From positions 1 to 33,585 of the forward strand of contig CATZRD010000025.1 of assembly GCA_958423465.1 (NCBI GenBank): DNA of 33,585 nucleotides, written 5' to 3'. The DNA is from an uncultured Oscillospiraceae bacterium (GTDB lineage: Bacteria > Bacillota > Clostridia > Oscillospirales > Oscillospiraceae). Below, piece by piece: positions 16,816 to 24,408 of the stretch. The notes beneath the pieces are model-generated. The model saw nothing but the letters and a program-made list of their open reading frames with translations. It ran no database searches and was not told where the DNA came from. How positions within the stretch are numbered: position 1 is the stretch's first letter; each line of letters begins with the position of its first letter. The position numbers were made by a program, and so were the translations under genes.

Positions 16816-16855
16816 AAAAACCGCGAAAAACCGCAATATAAAACTTTTGCGGTTT
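16816..16855. repeat. Clustered ACCGC boxes upstream of the accessory operon promoter
   Basis: AAAAACCGC occurs twice as a direct repeat at exactly 10-bp spacing (16816-16824 and 16826-16834). The second copy is also half of a perfect 9-bp inverted repeat, AAACCGCAA (16828-16836) with TTGCGGTTT (16847-16855), separated by 10 bp. The cluster ends 21 bp before the -35 box at 16877, a typical place for an activator, or for a regulator acting on both divergent promoters. Confidence 0.55.
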
Positions 16856-16876
16856 GGCACTTATGGATCCCGGCTG

Positions 16877-16905
16877 TTGACGGGCGGCGGGCGAATTGGT
16901 AGAAT
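16877..16905 (+). promoter_or_regulatory. Promoter of the accessory GntR operon
   Basis: TTGACG (16877-16882), 17-bp spacer, TAGAAT (16900-16905). It is about 75 bp upstream of the first gene; no other good promoter was found before the remaining eight genes. Confidence 0.8.
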
Positions 16906-16937
16906 GACCAAAAAGCGAGGAATAATACAGGAAAGCT

Positions 16938-16958
16938 TTGACATTATGATGAAGTCAA
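16938..16958. promoter_or_regulatory. Candidate operator for the GntR regulator
   Basis: TTGAC (16938-16942) and GTCAA (16954-16958) form a perfect inverted repeat with half-site centres 16 bp apart, lying between the transcription start and the first codon. Autoregulation from such a site is common for GntR/HutC proteins. The spacing is wider than the usual HutC operator, so this is tentative. Confidence 0.35.
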
Positions 16959-16980
16959 GACAGAAAGGAGGGGGCGCGCA

Positions 16981-17718
16981 GTGAGCTCAGAGATCATGGT
17001 TCCCATCTACAAGGCCATTAAGGAAGAGATCATCGACAGTATTTTGTCCGGCGCTTATGGCGAGGGCGACCTGATCCCCACCCAGCAGTACTACGCCGAC
17101 CGCTACGGGGTCAGCCGCATCGTGGTGCGCCGGGCCATCGACGAGCTGGTGCGAAAGGGCGTGCTGGTCACCAACCGGGGGAAGGGGACCCGCGTCGGCG
17201 CGGCGACCTCAAGCCTCTTTGGAAACAAGCGAACCTCCGGCCTCAGTCAGAACGTGATCACCCGGGATGTTCTCTCCTCCACCGTGCTGGACCTGCGGCG
17301 GGGCGAGGCGGACAAGAAGGTGGCCTCTTACCTGTGTATTCCCGCGGGGGCGGAGATCCTGACGATAGAGCGGCTGCGGCGGATCAACAATCAGCCTTAC
17401 AGCTATGAAAGGGCCCATCTGGATTACAGCCGGGTGGCGTCGGTGCGGCTGGAACGGGCAGCGCTGGAAAAAGGATCCCTCTACGTGCTGCTGAAAGAAC
17501 AGGCGGGTCTGGAGTCCTGCTACATCGACGAGTGGATGCGGGCGGTCCTCTGTCCGGCGAAGCTTACCGGCCTGCTGGACATGCAGAGCGGCGACCCGCT
17601 GCTGTACATCCGGCAGATCGCCTATATGGCGGACGGCGCGCCTATGAACTACAGTGAGATCCACCTGAAAACCGATATTGTGGATGTCCACATCCGGACG
17701 GAAGAATCTGCGAAATAA
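16981..17718 (+). CDS. GntR-family (HutC/UTRA) transcriptional regulator
   Basis: A 245-residue regulator. Residues 5-70 form the GntR winged helix (YKAIKEEIIDSILSGAYGEG, then YGVSRIVVRRAIDELVRKG with the wing NRGKGTRV). Residues about 95-240 form the UTRA effector-binding domain (ending in LLYIRQIAYMADGAPMNYSEIHLKTDIV). UTRA domains bind sugar phosphates, amino sugars or related small molecules. The start is GTG at 16981, 9 bp after AGGAGG. The next gene begins 14 bp after its stop. As first gene of the operon it probably represses it until a pathway intermediate binds; the ligand is unknown. Confidence 0.93.
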   Translation: MSSEIMVPIYKAIKEEIIDSILSGAYGEGDLIPTQQYYADRYGVSRIVVRRAIDELVRKGVLVTNRGKGTRVGAATSSLFGNKRTSGLSQNVITRDVLSSTVLDLRRGEADKKVASYLCIPAGAEILTIERLRRINNQPYSYERAHLDYSRVASVRLERAALEKGSLYVLLKEQAGLESCYIDEWMRAVLCPAKLTGLLDMQSGDPLLYIRQIAYMADGAPMNYSEIHLKTDIVDVHIRTEESAK

Positions 17719-17732
17719 GGAGTATGAGCCAT

Positions 17733-18761
17733 ATGGACGCAATGAGCAAGATCAAGGGCTGCCTGCTGGGGGCCGCCATCGGAGACGCTATGGGAGCCGC
17801 CACGGAGGTGCGCACCCGGCAGCAGATCATTGAAAAATTCGGCAAGCCGGTGCGGGAGTTCCTGCCGCCGCCGGACGATACCTTCGCCCGGGGCTCCAAG
17901 GCGGGACAGGTCACAGACGATTACAGCATGATTCAATGCATCGTGGATGAGGCCATCGCCGACGGCGGCCGGATCACGGACCAGGGCGTAGACCGGGCGC
18001 TGCTGAAATGGAGCGATGACCCCCGCAACATCGAGCAGTTCGCCGGCCCGACCACCAAGGCGGCGATCCTGAAGATCCGGGGCATACAGACGGAGAGCTA
18101 CTACGATTTTCTGGCCTGCGAAAACGGAAAGGCGTCCAACGGCTCCGGCATGAAGGCCGCCCCCGCAGGTCTGTTTTATCCCGGCCAGGTGGATCAGGCC
18201 ATTGACGCCGCTATCCGGATCTGCCGCCCCACCCACAATAATGATTTGGCCATTTCCGGCGCCTGCGCCGTGGCGGCGGCCATCAGCGCCGCCTTCGATC
18301 CGGAGGCGGATCTGTTCCATATGGTCCGGGCCGGCCTGTACGGCGCCAGGGAGGGACGGCTCCGCTGCGGCGCCTCCGCCGACCAACTGGCTGGACCCAG
18401 CGTGGAGAAGCGCATCCGGATGGCGGTCCGGATCGCTCTGCTGGCTGACAACCTGGATCAGGCCATGGATGACCTGAGCGACTATGTGGGCTGCGGCCTG
18501 CACATCGCGGAGGCGGTCCCGGCCGCCTTCGGCCTCATGGTGGCGGCCCAGGGCGACGCCATGGAGGCGGTCATCGCCGGCGTAAACATCGGCAACGATA
18601 CGGACACAGTGGCCTCTATCTGCGGAGGCATGGTGGGCGCGTACCGCGGGGCCGAAGGCTTCGACCCCGCGCTCCAGGCCCAGCTGGAGGAGGCGAACGG
18701 GTACGACTTTGACGATACGGCCCGGAAGATCTGCCGGCTGACGGCCGGAGCCAGGATGTAG
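17733..18761 (+). CDS. ADP-ribosylglycohydrolase-family (DraG-like) hydrolase
   Basis: A protein of about 342 residues with the DraG/ARH all-helical fold motifs: CLLGAAIGDAMGAATE at the N-terminus, the metal motif TDD (in QVTDDYSM, where TDDTxM is usual), and the C-terminal metal motif GNDTDTVA. Family members cleave N- or O-glycosidic bonds to ADP-ribose, using two magnesium or manganese ions. In sugar-type operons the substrate is probably a small ribosylated or glycosylated metabolite, not a protein; that is inference. An ATG at 17724 overlaps the ribosome-binding site AAGGAG, so ATG at 17733 (10 bp spacing) is chosen; one more in-frame ATG follows three codons later. It is 10 bp before the TIM-barrel gene. 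Confidence 0.87.
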   Translation: MDAMSKIKGCLLGAAIGDAMGAATEVRTRQQIIEKFGKPVREFLPPPDDTFARGSKAGQVTDDYSMIQCIVDEAIADGGRITDQGVDRALLKWSDDPRNIEQFAGPTTKAAILKIRGIQTESYYDFLACENGKASNGSGMKAAPAGLFYPGQVDQAIDAAIRICRPTHNNDLAISGACAVAAAISAAFDPEADLFHMVRAGLYGAREGRLRCGASADQLAGPSVEKRIRMAVRIALLADNLDQAMDDLSDYVGCGLHIAEAVPAAFGLMVAAQGDAMEAVIAGVNIGNDTDTVASICGGMVGAYRGAEGFDPALQAQLEEANGYDFDDTARKICRLTAGARM

Positions 18762-18771
18762 GAGAGCGGCC

Positions 18772-19656
18772 ATGAAACTATCTACCTCCACCAATCTGCT
18801 GTTTCTGCGCCCGGACGGGCGGATCTTTCCCCTTCCGGAGGCCATGGCGCTGATGCGGGAGGCCGGCTTTACCTATCTGGACATGAACTTCTACGATTGG
18901 AGCACCACGCCAGGCTCCCCCTACATGACCGGGGACTGGCAGCGGTGGCTGGACGGTGTGCTGGAGGCCAAGGAACGTCTGGGCATCCGGTATGAACAGT
19001 CCCACGCCTACTTTTTCAATTTTCTGGACCCGGCGCTGGACCGGGAGCGGTGGCAGCACCAGCAGGACCAGGTGCTGCGCTCCCTGGACTGCTGCCGGCA
19101 GCTGGGGGTCAAAACGGCGGTCATCCACCCCTGCACGGTATTCGGGTCCCAACGCATGACGGAGGACTCCAAGCAGGCCAATATTCGCTACATTGAGGGC
19201 CTGCTGGAGGCCACCTACCGCAGCGGCATAGTGCTGGCGGTGGAAAATATGGTGGATCGGGATATTTATCCCATCCGCAAGTACTGTGCCGTGCCGGAGG
19301 AACTGGTGGAGCTGGTGGACGCCGTGGGCGACCCCAGGGTAAAGATCTGCTGGGATTTTGAGCACGGGGACATTATGGGGCAGGATCAGCCCTCTGTCCT
19401 CCGTCTGCTGGGGGACCGGCTGGCCGCCACCCATGTTTCGGAGCAGCACGGATGGGGAGAGCTTTACCTGCTGCACCGGCTGCCCCTGACCGGGAAGATT
19501 CAATGGGCGCCCATTCTGGCGGCCCTCAGGGCAATCGGATACCAGGGCTGCTTTTCCTACGAGGCCCACAACTATTTGAACGCGCTGCCGGATACCTGCA
19601 TCCAGCCGGCGCTGGAGATCGCCTACCGGGTGGGCGAGCACCTGATGACCCTGTGA
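18772..19656 (+). CDS. Sugar phosphate isomerase/epimerase-like TIM-barrel protein
   Basis: A 294-residue protein of the xylose isomerase-like/AP endonuclease 2 superfamily, a metal-dependent TIM barrel. The usual ligand set is visible: E158 (LAVENM), D195 with H198 (CWDFEHGD), H221 (ATHVSEQHG) and E264 (FSYEAHN). Family members include sugar and keto-acid isomerases, epimerases (allulose, tagatose, hydroxypyruvate) and inosose dehydratases, so the reaction here is probably aldose-ketose isomerisation or epimerisation. The exact substrate cannot be told. The ATG at 18772 comes 10 bp after the previous stop, with GGAG shortly before it. Confidence 0.85.
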   Translation: MKLSTSTNLLFLRPDGRIFPLPEAMALMREAGFTYLDMNFYDWSTTPGSPYMTGDWQRWLDGVLEAKERLGIRYEQSHAYFFNFLDPALDRERWQHQQDQVLRSLDCCRQLGVKTAVIHPCTVFGSQRMTEDSKQANIRYIEGLLEATYRSGIVLAVENMVDRDIYPIRKYCAVPEELVELVDAVGDPRVKICWDFEHGDIMGQDQPSVLRLLGDRLAATHVSEQHGWGELYLLHRLPLTGKIQWAPILAALRAIGYQGCFSYEAHNYLNALPDTCIQPALEIAYRVGEHLMTL

Positions 19657-19672
19657 TGAAACGGAGGTATCC

Positions 19673-20797
19673 ATGGAACAGAAATCACCTATGCTGCGGC
19701 AGATCGAGAGCGTCCCGGACCTGATGGAGGCGCTGCTGGAGCCGCTGGACCGGCAGGCCCGGCGCCTGGCGTCCGACGGGGCGCTGGGGACCGCGGGGAA
19801 GGCCGTATTCACCGGCTGCGGGGATTCCTACTGCGCTGCCGGCGTGGCGGCCAGCCTCTTTCGGGAGCTGGCCGGTATGGACGCGGAAGTGCGCACCGCT
19901 ATGGACGTCTCCCGCCATATGCCCGGCCGGCGGCTGGTGGATGACGGCGGGCCGGTGCTGCTGGTGGGAATCAGCGCCTCGGGCAATGTGACCCGTGTAG
20001 CCGAGTGCATGGAGCGGGTCCGCAAACGGGACGGGCTGTGCCTGGCCGTCACCGGCAGCGCGGATTCCCCGGTGGGGCGGCGGGCCACCCATCTGCTGCT
20101 GGCGGAGGTTCCGCCCTTCGATTTCGCGCCGGGTATTCGCTCCTACTGCGCCAGCCTGCTGGCATTGACGCTGCTGGCGGTGGATCTGGGCGAGGGACGG
20201 GGCGCGCTGCCCGCCTGCCGGGCCGCCGATCTGCGGCGGGAGCTGGCACAACTGCCTCAAAAGCTGCGCCAGGCGATGCCGGATATGCTGGAGCAGGCCC
20301 GACGCGCGGCGGAGGGAATGACGGATGCCCGGATGTTTGAGATCGCGGCCTCCGGCCGCGACCGGTACACCGCCCTGTTCTGCTGCGCCAAGCTGATCGA
20401 GGCTGTGGGCGTCTACACGACAGCGGTGGATACGGAGGACTGGTTCCATACGGCCTATTTTTTCCGGGACCTGGACCACACGGCCACCTGCCTGCTGTCC
20501 GCGGCGGACAGCCCGGCGGCGGAGCGGGAGCTGGAGCTGGCGGCGGAGGCGGCGGCCATGGGCCGGCGCGTCTGGTCCGTGTCCGACCGGCCGGAGCTGA
20601 CGGCGGCGGGAGGACTGGCCATACCGGTGGGCGTATCCGCCTGCCTACGGCCACTGGTGCAGTATTTGCCTGTCTCGGCGGCGGCATCCTTCCTCTGCGA
20701 CCTGCTGGGAGAGACGTACCTGCGGGGCGGGCGGGACAACTGGGCCCACTGTGCGGACTGCGCCCTGATCGCCGGCGGGGAGATGACAGTCCTATGA
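19673..20797 (+). CDS. Two-SIS-domain sugar isomerase/deglycase-like protein
   Basis: A 374-residue tandem SIS protein. The first domain (about 35-170) has FTGCGDSYCAA and LVGISASGNVTRVAE; the second (about 220-350) has IAASGRDRYTALFCCAKLIEA. Glu243 (KLIEA) and His259 (EDWFH) are 16 residues apart, the spacing of the catalytic Glu/His pair in GlmS (E488/H504) and in the fructose-asparagine deglycase FraB. This suggests an active aldose-ketose isomerase or deglycase acting on an amino-sugar or Amadori-type compound. The usual partner sugar kinase (FrlD/FraD) is absent. ATG at 19673 follows GGAGG. The stop overlaps the nucleoside hydrolase start by 4 bp (ATGA), so the two are translationally coupled. 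Confidence 0.87.
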   Translation: MEQKSPMLRQIESVPDLMEALLEPLDRQARRLASDGALGTAGKAVFTGCGDSYCAAGVAASLFRELAGMDAEVRTAMDVSRHMPGRRLVDDGGPVLLVGISASGNVTRVAECMERVRKRDGLCLAVTGSADSPVGRRATHLLLAEVPPFDFAPGIRSYCASLLALTLLAVDLGEGRGALPACRAADLRRELAQLPQKLRQAMPDMLEQARRAAEGMTDARMFEIAASGRDRYTALFCCAKLIEAVGVYTTAVDTEDWFHTAYFFRDLDHTATCLLSAADSPAAERELELAAEAAAMGRRVWSVSDRPELTAAGGLAIPVGVSACLRPLVQYLPVSAAASFLCDLLGETYLRGGRDNWAHCADCALIAGGEMTVL

Positions 20798-21765
20798 AAC
20801 AGGTCATTTTGGATGTGGACACCGGATCTGACGACGCGATCGCCATCATGCTGGCCATGGCCGCGCCCTCCCTGGAGGTGCTGGGGATCTGTACCGTCTG
20901 GGGCAACAAGCCTGTGGAAAATACCACGGAGAATACGCTGCGGGTACTGGAGGCCATCGGGGCGGACTGCCCCGTATACCGAGGCTGTCCCTCCTCCATC
21001 ATCAAGCATTTGCAGCCCAACAGGCGGAAGATCAAAACGGCGGAAAAGCCGGGGAGGGACCGGGATGGCCGGCCTCCGGAGATCCACCAGGACCTCATTG
21101 GCTCCGTGCCCAGCACCCGCCGGCCGGAACAGACGGACGCCGTACACTTTTACATCGACTGCCTGCTTCGGGCGGAGCGGAAGGTGACGGTGGTCCTGCT
21201 GGGGCCGCAGACGAATCTGGCGCTGGCGCTGACCATCTGCCCGGAGATCCGGAAAAACATCGAGGAGATCGTCATTATGGGCGGCGGGAAAAGCCGGACC
21301 AATGCTACGATCGCCGCGGAGTTCAATATCTTCCAGGACCCGGAGGCGGCCCTGATCGTAGCGGAGAGCGGCTGCTCTCTCAGTTATGTGCCCTTGGACG
21401 CCACGCATCAGGCCTGCGTGGGCCCGGCGGAGATTCGGCGGCTGCGGGAGCTGGATACGGCGGCGGGGCAGCTGGCCGCGGATCTGGCGCAGGTGATGCT
21501 GCGGGCATACCGGATCATCCAGAACGCGGAGGAGGTGCCGCTCCACGACGCTCTGGCGGTGTGCAGCGTTATCGATCCGCACGTCCTGCGGGACCGGCGG
21601 TTTACCCGGGTGGACATCGACTGCGGCGGCGATTACGCCGACGGGCAGACGCTGGTGGACGCCAGGGCTTATCCGGACAAGCTCCCGAACGCATGGTTCG
21701 CCCTGGGGGCCGACGGCGCGCTGTTTCGCGAAATGCTTTTTACGTACCTTTCCAAACTGAGATAG
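20794..21765 (+). CDS. Inosine/uridine-preferring nucleoside hydrolase-family protein
   Basis: A 323-residue calcium-dependent N-ribohydrolase. The hallmark is D7-V-D9-T-G-S-D13-D14 at the N-terminus. The substrate motif is the variant GGGKSRTNATIAAEFN followed by DPEAA, and the late metal/catalytic segment is HDALAV. It would hydrolyse the N-glycosidic bond of a ribonucleoside or a similar N-glycoside to free base and ribose. Base specificity cannot be read from these motifs. It sits between the SIS enzyme (4-bp overlap) and the HAD phosphatase, which argues for a shared substrate chain rather than general purine salvage. Confidence 0.92.
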   Translation: MKQVILDVDTGSDDAIAIMLAMAAPSLEVLGICTVWGNKPVENTTENTLRVLEAIGADCPVYRGCPSSIIKHLQPNRRKIKTAEKPGRDRDGRPPEIHQDLIGSVPSTRRPEQTDAVHFYIDCLLRAERKVTVVLLGPQTNLALALTICPEIRKNIEEIVIMGGGKSRTNATIAAEFNIFQDPEAALIVAESGCSLSYVPLDATHQACVGPAEIRRLRELDTAAGQLAADLAQVMLRAYRIIQNAEEVPLHDALAVCSVIDPHVLRDRRFTRVDIDCGGDYADGQTLVDARAYPDKLPNAWFALGADGALFREMLFTYLSKLR

Positions 21766-21782
21766 AACGGAGGCGGCTGCAG

Positions 21783-22577
21783 ATGCCGATTCAACTGGTG
21801 GTGTGCGATATGGACGGGACGCTGTTCCTGAAAGACGAGGTCATGCCGGCCTTCGCCGGGGAGTTTTCCCGGAGGCTGGCGGAGCGGGGCATTCGATTCG
21901 CCGTGGCGACGGGACGCTCCCTGCCAATGGCCAGACGGTTCGTGGACGCGCTGAAGCCCACGGCGCCCTGCGTGTACGCCAACGGGGCGCTGATCCGGTC
22001 GCCGGAGCGGGTGGTGGAGGCCCATCGGGTCCCGCTGGCGCCTCTGCGGGATACCCTGGACGAGGCGCTGGAGATGGGCATGTCCGTCATAGTGAACTGG
22101 GACGACCGGGAGGATTTTGTGCTGCGCCATACTCCCTGGACCCTGGATCAGCGGAAGCGGTTCGGCGTCTATGAGACGGCGTATTATCCCACGGAAGATG
22201 AGTGGCGGACCCAGGGAGCCTACAAACTCATGGTGAAGGACCCCGGGCACCGGATCCAGCAGGTCTGCGACCGGCTGGAGCGGCTGTCGGACCGCTGCGC
22301 CTATGTCCAATACGAGACCGGGGCCACGGAGATCATGGCCAGGGGCCTGAACAAGGCGCGGGGCGTGCTGCAGCTGGCCGCCGCTCTGGACATCCCGCCG
22401 TCGGACGTCATGGCCATCGGCGACTTCTACAACGACATTGAGATGATGTCGGCGGTCGGTACGGGCGTGGCCGTGGGCAACGCCATCGACGAGGTCAAGC
22501 GGCACGCCAAATATGTGTGTCAGGGCCCCTACGCCTACGGGGTCCGGGAGATCGTGGAGAAGCTCTGCGCGGAATAA
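21783..22577 (+). CDS. HAD-superfamily phosphatase, Cof type
   Basis: A 264-residue haloacid dehalogenase-like hydrolase with the C2B cap (Cof/YidA type). Motif I is D9-M-D11-G-T, motif II VATGR, motif III Lys in AYKLMVKD, and motif IV GDFYNDIEMM. These enzymes dephosphorylate sugar phosphates, nucleotides or cofactors such as PLP and FMN. The open frame extends further upstream within the nucleoside hydrolase gene, but ATG at 21783 with GGAGG 9 bp before it starts the fold. In this operon it may remove phosphate from a sugar-phosphate intermediate or relieve sugar-phosphate stress. Confidence 0.9.
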   Translation: MPIQLVVCDMDGTLFLKDEVMPAFAGEFSRRLAERGIRFAVATGRSLPMARRFVDALKPTAPCVYANGALIRSPERVVEAHRVPLAPLRDTLDEALEMGMSVIVNWDDREDFVLRHTPWTLDQRKRFGVYETAYYPTEDEWRTQGAYKLMVKDPGHRIQQVCDRLERLSDRCAYVQYETGATEIMARGLNKARGVLQLAAALDIPPSDVMAIGDFYNDIEMMSAVGTGVAVGNAIDEVKRHAKYVCQGPYAYGVREIVEKLCAE

Positions 22578-22590
22578 GGAGGAGTCCATC

Positions 22591-23517
22591 ATGAAGTCTG
22601 CAAATCGGAAGGACCCGCAGCTGCGGCAGGGGGGAGCTCTGCGCCTGAAGACCCGGCAGTCCATGAAGGCGTATCTCTGGATCGCCCCGGCCATTCTGCT
22701 GACGTGCGTATTTACCTACTACGCCTTTTTCCGCAGCGTATTCCAGAGCTTTTTCCTGGTCAACGCCAAGGGGCAGAACGGCAGCTTTGCGGGGCTGCGC
22801 AACTATATCCGCATTTTTTCCGACCTGGAGTTTCGGGCTGCCATCGTGACCACCCTGCGCTTCGCGGTGATCACCGTTCCGGTTTCCCTGGCGCTGGCGT
22901 TGGCGCTGGCGCTGCTGGCGGGGAAGAAGCGGAAGCTCAGCCCGATCTATGAGTCCATGTTCACGCTGCCCATGGCCATGTCCACCTCCGTGGTGGTGAT
23001 GATTTTCCAGTTTATGCTCAATCCCTCCCTGGGCGTGATCAACAGATGGTTCGGGCTGAACATCTCCTGGTTCTACGACACCAAGTACCTGCTGCCGACC
23101 CTTATCGTCATGCAGGTATGGATGAACCTGGGCTTTGATTTTATCTACTATCTGTCCGCGATCCGTTCTGTTCCGGCGGATCTGCTGGAAAGCGCGGAGA
23201 TGGACGGCGCATCCCAGTGGATGCGGATCCGAAAGATCGTTCTTCCCATGATCTCGCCTACCACCTTTTTCCTGCTGTGCACGGAGACGGCCAAGAGCAT
23301 GATGATCTCCGCGCCCCTGATCATCATTCAGACCGCCCTGGGAAACAGCACCACCAGCAGCGAGCTGAAGACGGTCATCTACTATATGTACAACAGCGCT
23401 TTCCAACGCAATAACTACAGTTATGCCTATGCGGCGGCGGCAGTGGGCTTCATCCTGACCTTCCTGGTCATGGCGCTGAGCTTCCGGTTTGAGAAGAAGG
23501 GAGTGTATTACGCATGA
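22591..23517 (+). CDS. ABC sugar transporter permease (UgpA/MalF type)
   Basis: A 308-residue inner-membrane permease of the CUT1 carbohydrate family with about six TM segments (first near 28-48: AYLWIAPAILLTCVF). The EAA loop that docks the ATPase reads ESAEMDGASQWMRIRKIVLP. Homologs import oligosaccharides, glycerol-3-phosphate diesters and related polar compounds. Start ATG at 22591 has AAGGAGGAG before it; the longer open frame begins inside the HAD gene. It overlaps the second permease by 4 bp (ATGA). No ATP-binding subunit is encoded in the operon. Confidence 0.93.
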   Translation: MKSANRKDPQLRQGGALRLKTRQSMKAYLWIAPAILLTCVFTYYAFFRSVFQSFFLVNAKGQNGSFAGLRNYIRIFSDLEFRAAIVTTLRFAVITVPVSLALALALALLAGKKRKLSPIYESMFTLPMAMSTSVVVMIFQFMLNPSLGVINRWFGLNISWFYDTKYLLPTLIVMQVWMNLGFDFIYYLSAIRSVPADLLESAEMDGASQWMRIRKIVLPMISPTTFFLLCTETAKSMMISAPLIIIQTALGNSTTSSELKTVIYYMYNSAFQRNNYSYAYAAAAVGFILTFLVMALSFRFEKKGVYYA

Positions 23518-24353
23518 AAAATCTGCGCCTTCGTCAGCGTGCCGGGTCTGTCGGTGTGCAGATGGCGGCTATGCTCCTGGGCCTGGTGGTCCTGTTCCCC
23601 ATTATTTTCTGCCTGTGCTCCTCCCTGAAAAGCGAGTACTCCATCCTGACGGCGCCGTATCAGCTCTTTCCCAGGGAACCTACGCTGGAGAACTATCGGA
23701 TCGTCTTTCGCACGACGCCCATTCTGCGGTATATGCGCAACTCCCTGCTGATCGCGCTGGCGACCAGTCTGATTCGTATCGTGATCGCCAGCATGGCGGG
23801 CTTCGCCTTCGCGTTTATGCGCTTTCCGCTCAAACGGTTCTGGTTTATGGCGCTGCTGGGGACCATGATGATTCCGGCGGACGTGCGGCTGGTGCCCAAC
23901 TATTTCATTGTGGCGAAAATGGGCCTGATCGGCACCTACTGGGGGGTCATGATCGTCTACTTCATCAACGCCATGACGGTATTCATGTTCCGGCAGTACT
24001 TTATGACCGTTTCTCCGGAGATCCGGGACGCTGCTTCTGTGGACGGCTGCGGCGATCTGCGGTTTTATCTGACGATCCTGATGCCCGTTTCCAAACCGGC
24101 TATCGCCACCGCCTTCATTTCCTCCTTTGTCAGTATGTGGAATATCTACACCTGGCCGCTGCTGGTGACCAAGACCAATGAGATGCGCACGGTCCAGGTG
24201 GCCATCACCATGCTGGAGAGTACGGAGGCTGCCACTTCCTATGGCGCGGTCATGGCGGGCACCATGACGGTGCTGCTGCCCACCGCCGTCATTTTCCTGG
24301 TATTCCGCAAATGGATCATCTCCGGCGCGACAGCCGGAGCGGTGAAGGGCTGA
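23514..24353 (+). CDS. ABC sugar transporter permease (UgpE/MalG type)
   Basis: A 279-residue partner permease with about six TM helices, the first at about 17-37 (AAMLLGLVVLFPIIFCL). The EAA motif is DAASVDGCGDLRFYLTILMP, slightly degenerate after the first Gly. It forms a heterodimer with the preceding permease and would receive substrate from the lipoprotein encoded next. Start overlaps the previous stop (ATGA at 23514). Confidence 0.93.
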   Translation: MKNLRLRQRAGSVGVQMAAMLLGLVVLFPIIFCLCSSLKSEYSILTAPYQLFPREPTLENYRIVFRTTPILRYMRNSLLIALATSLIRIVIASMAGFAFAFMRFPLKRFWFMALLGTMMIPADVRLVPNYFIVAKMGLIGTYWGVMIVYFINAMTVFMFRQYFMTVSPEIRDAASVDGCGDLRFYLTILMPVSKPAIATAFISSFVSMWNIYTWPLLVTKTNEMRTVQVAITMLESTEAATSYGAVMAGTMTVLLPTAVIFLVFRKWIISGATAGAVKG

Positions 24354-24361
24354 ACGCGTGG

Positions 24362-24385
24362 TATTACAGCCGAAGGGCTATAATA
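24362..24385 (+). other. Intercistronic stem-loop before the substrate-binding protein gene
   Basis: TATTACAGCC (24362-24371) pairs with GGCTATAATA (24376-24385) around a GAAG tetraloop: 10 positions with one mismatch. The right arm holds a TATAAT (24379-24384), but there is no good -35, so a stability or differential-expression element is more likely than a promoter. Similar hairpins next to binding-protein genes raise the level of the binding protein over the permeases. Confidence 0.5.
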
Positions 24386-24408
24386 AAATCATATTTTGGA
24401 GGTACGAC

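Noticed and set aside
16816..16855. CRISPR-like repeats
   Set aside because: The boxes are only 9 bp, overlap each other and have no spacers; they are better read as protein-binding sites.
17733..18761. Toxin-antitoxin or DraT/DraG nitrogenase control
   Set aside because: No ADP-ribosyltransferase, toxin or nif gene is nearby; the gene lies within a sugar-type transport operon.
21561..21782. HAD phosphatase starting upstream at 21561
   Set aside because: This part overlaps the nucleoside hydrolase gene; the HAD fold starts at ATG 21783 with GGAGG before it.
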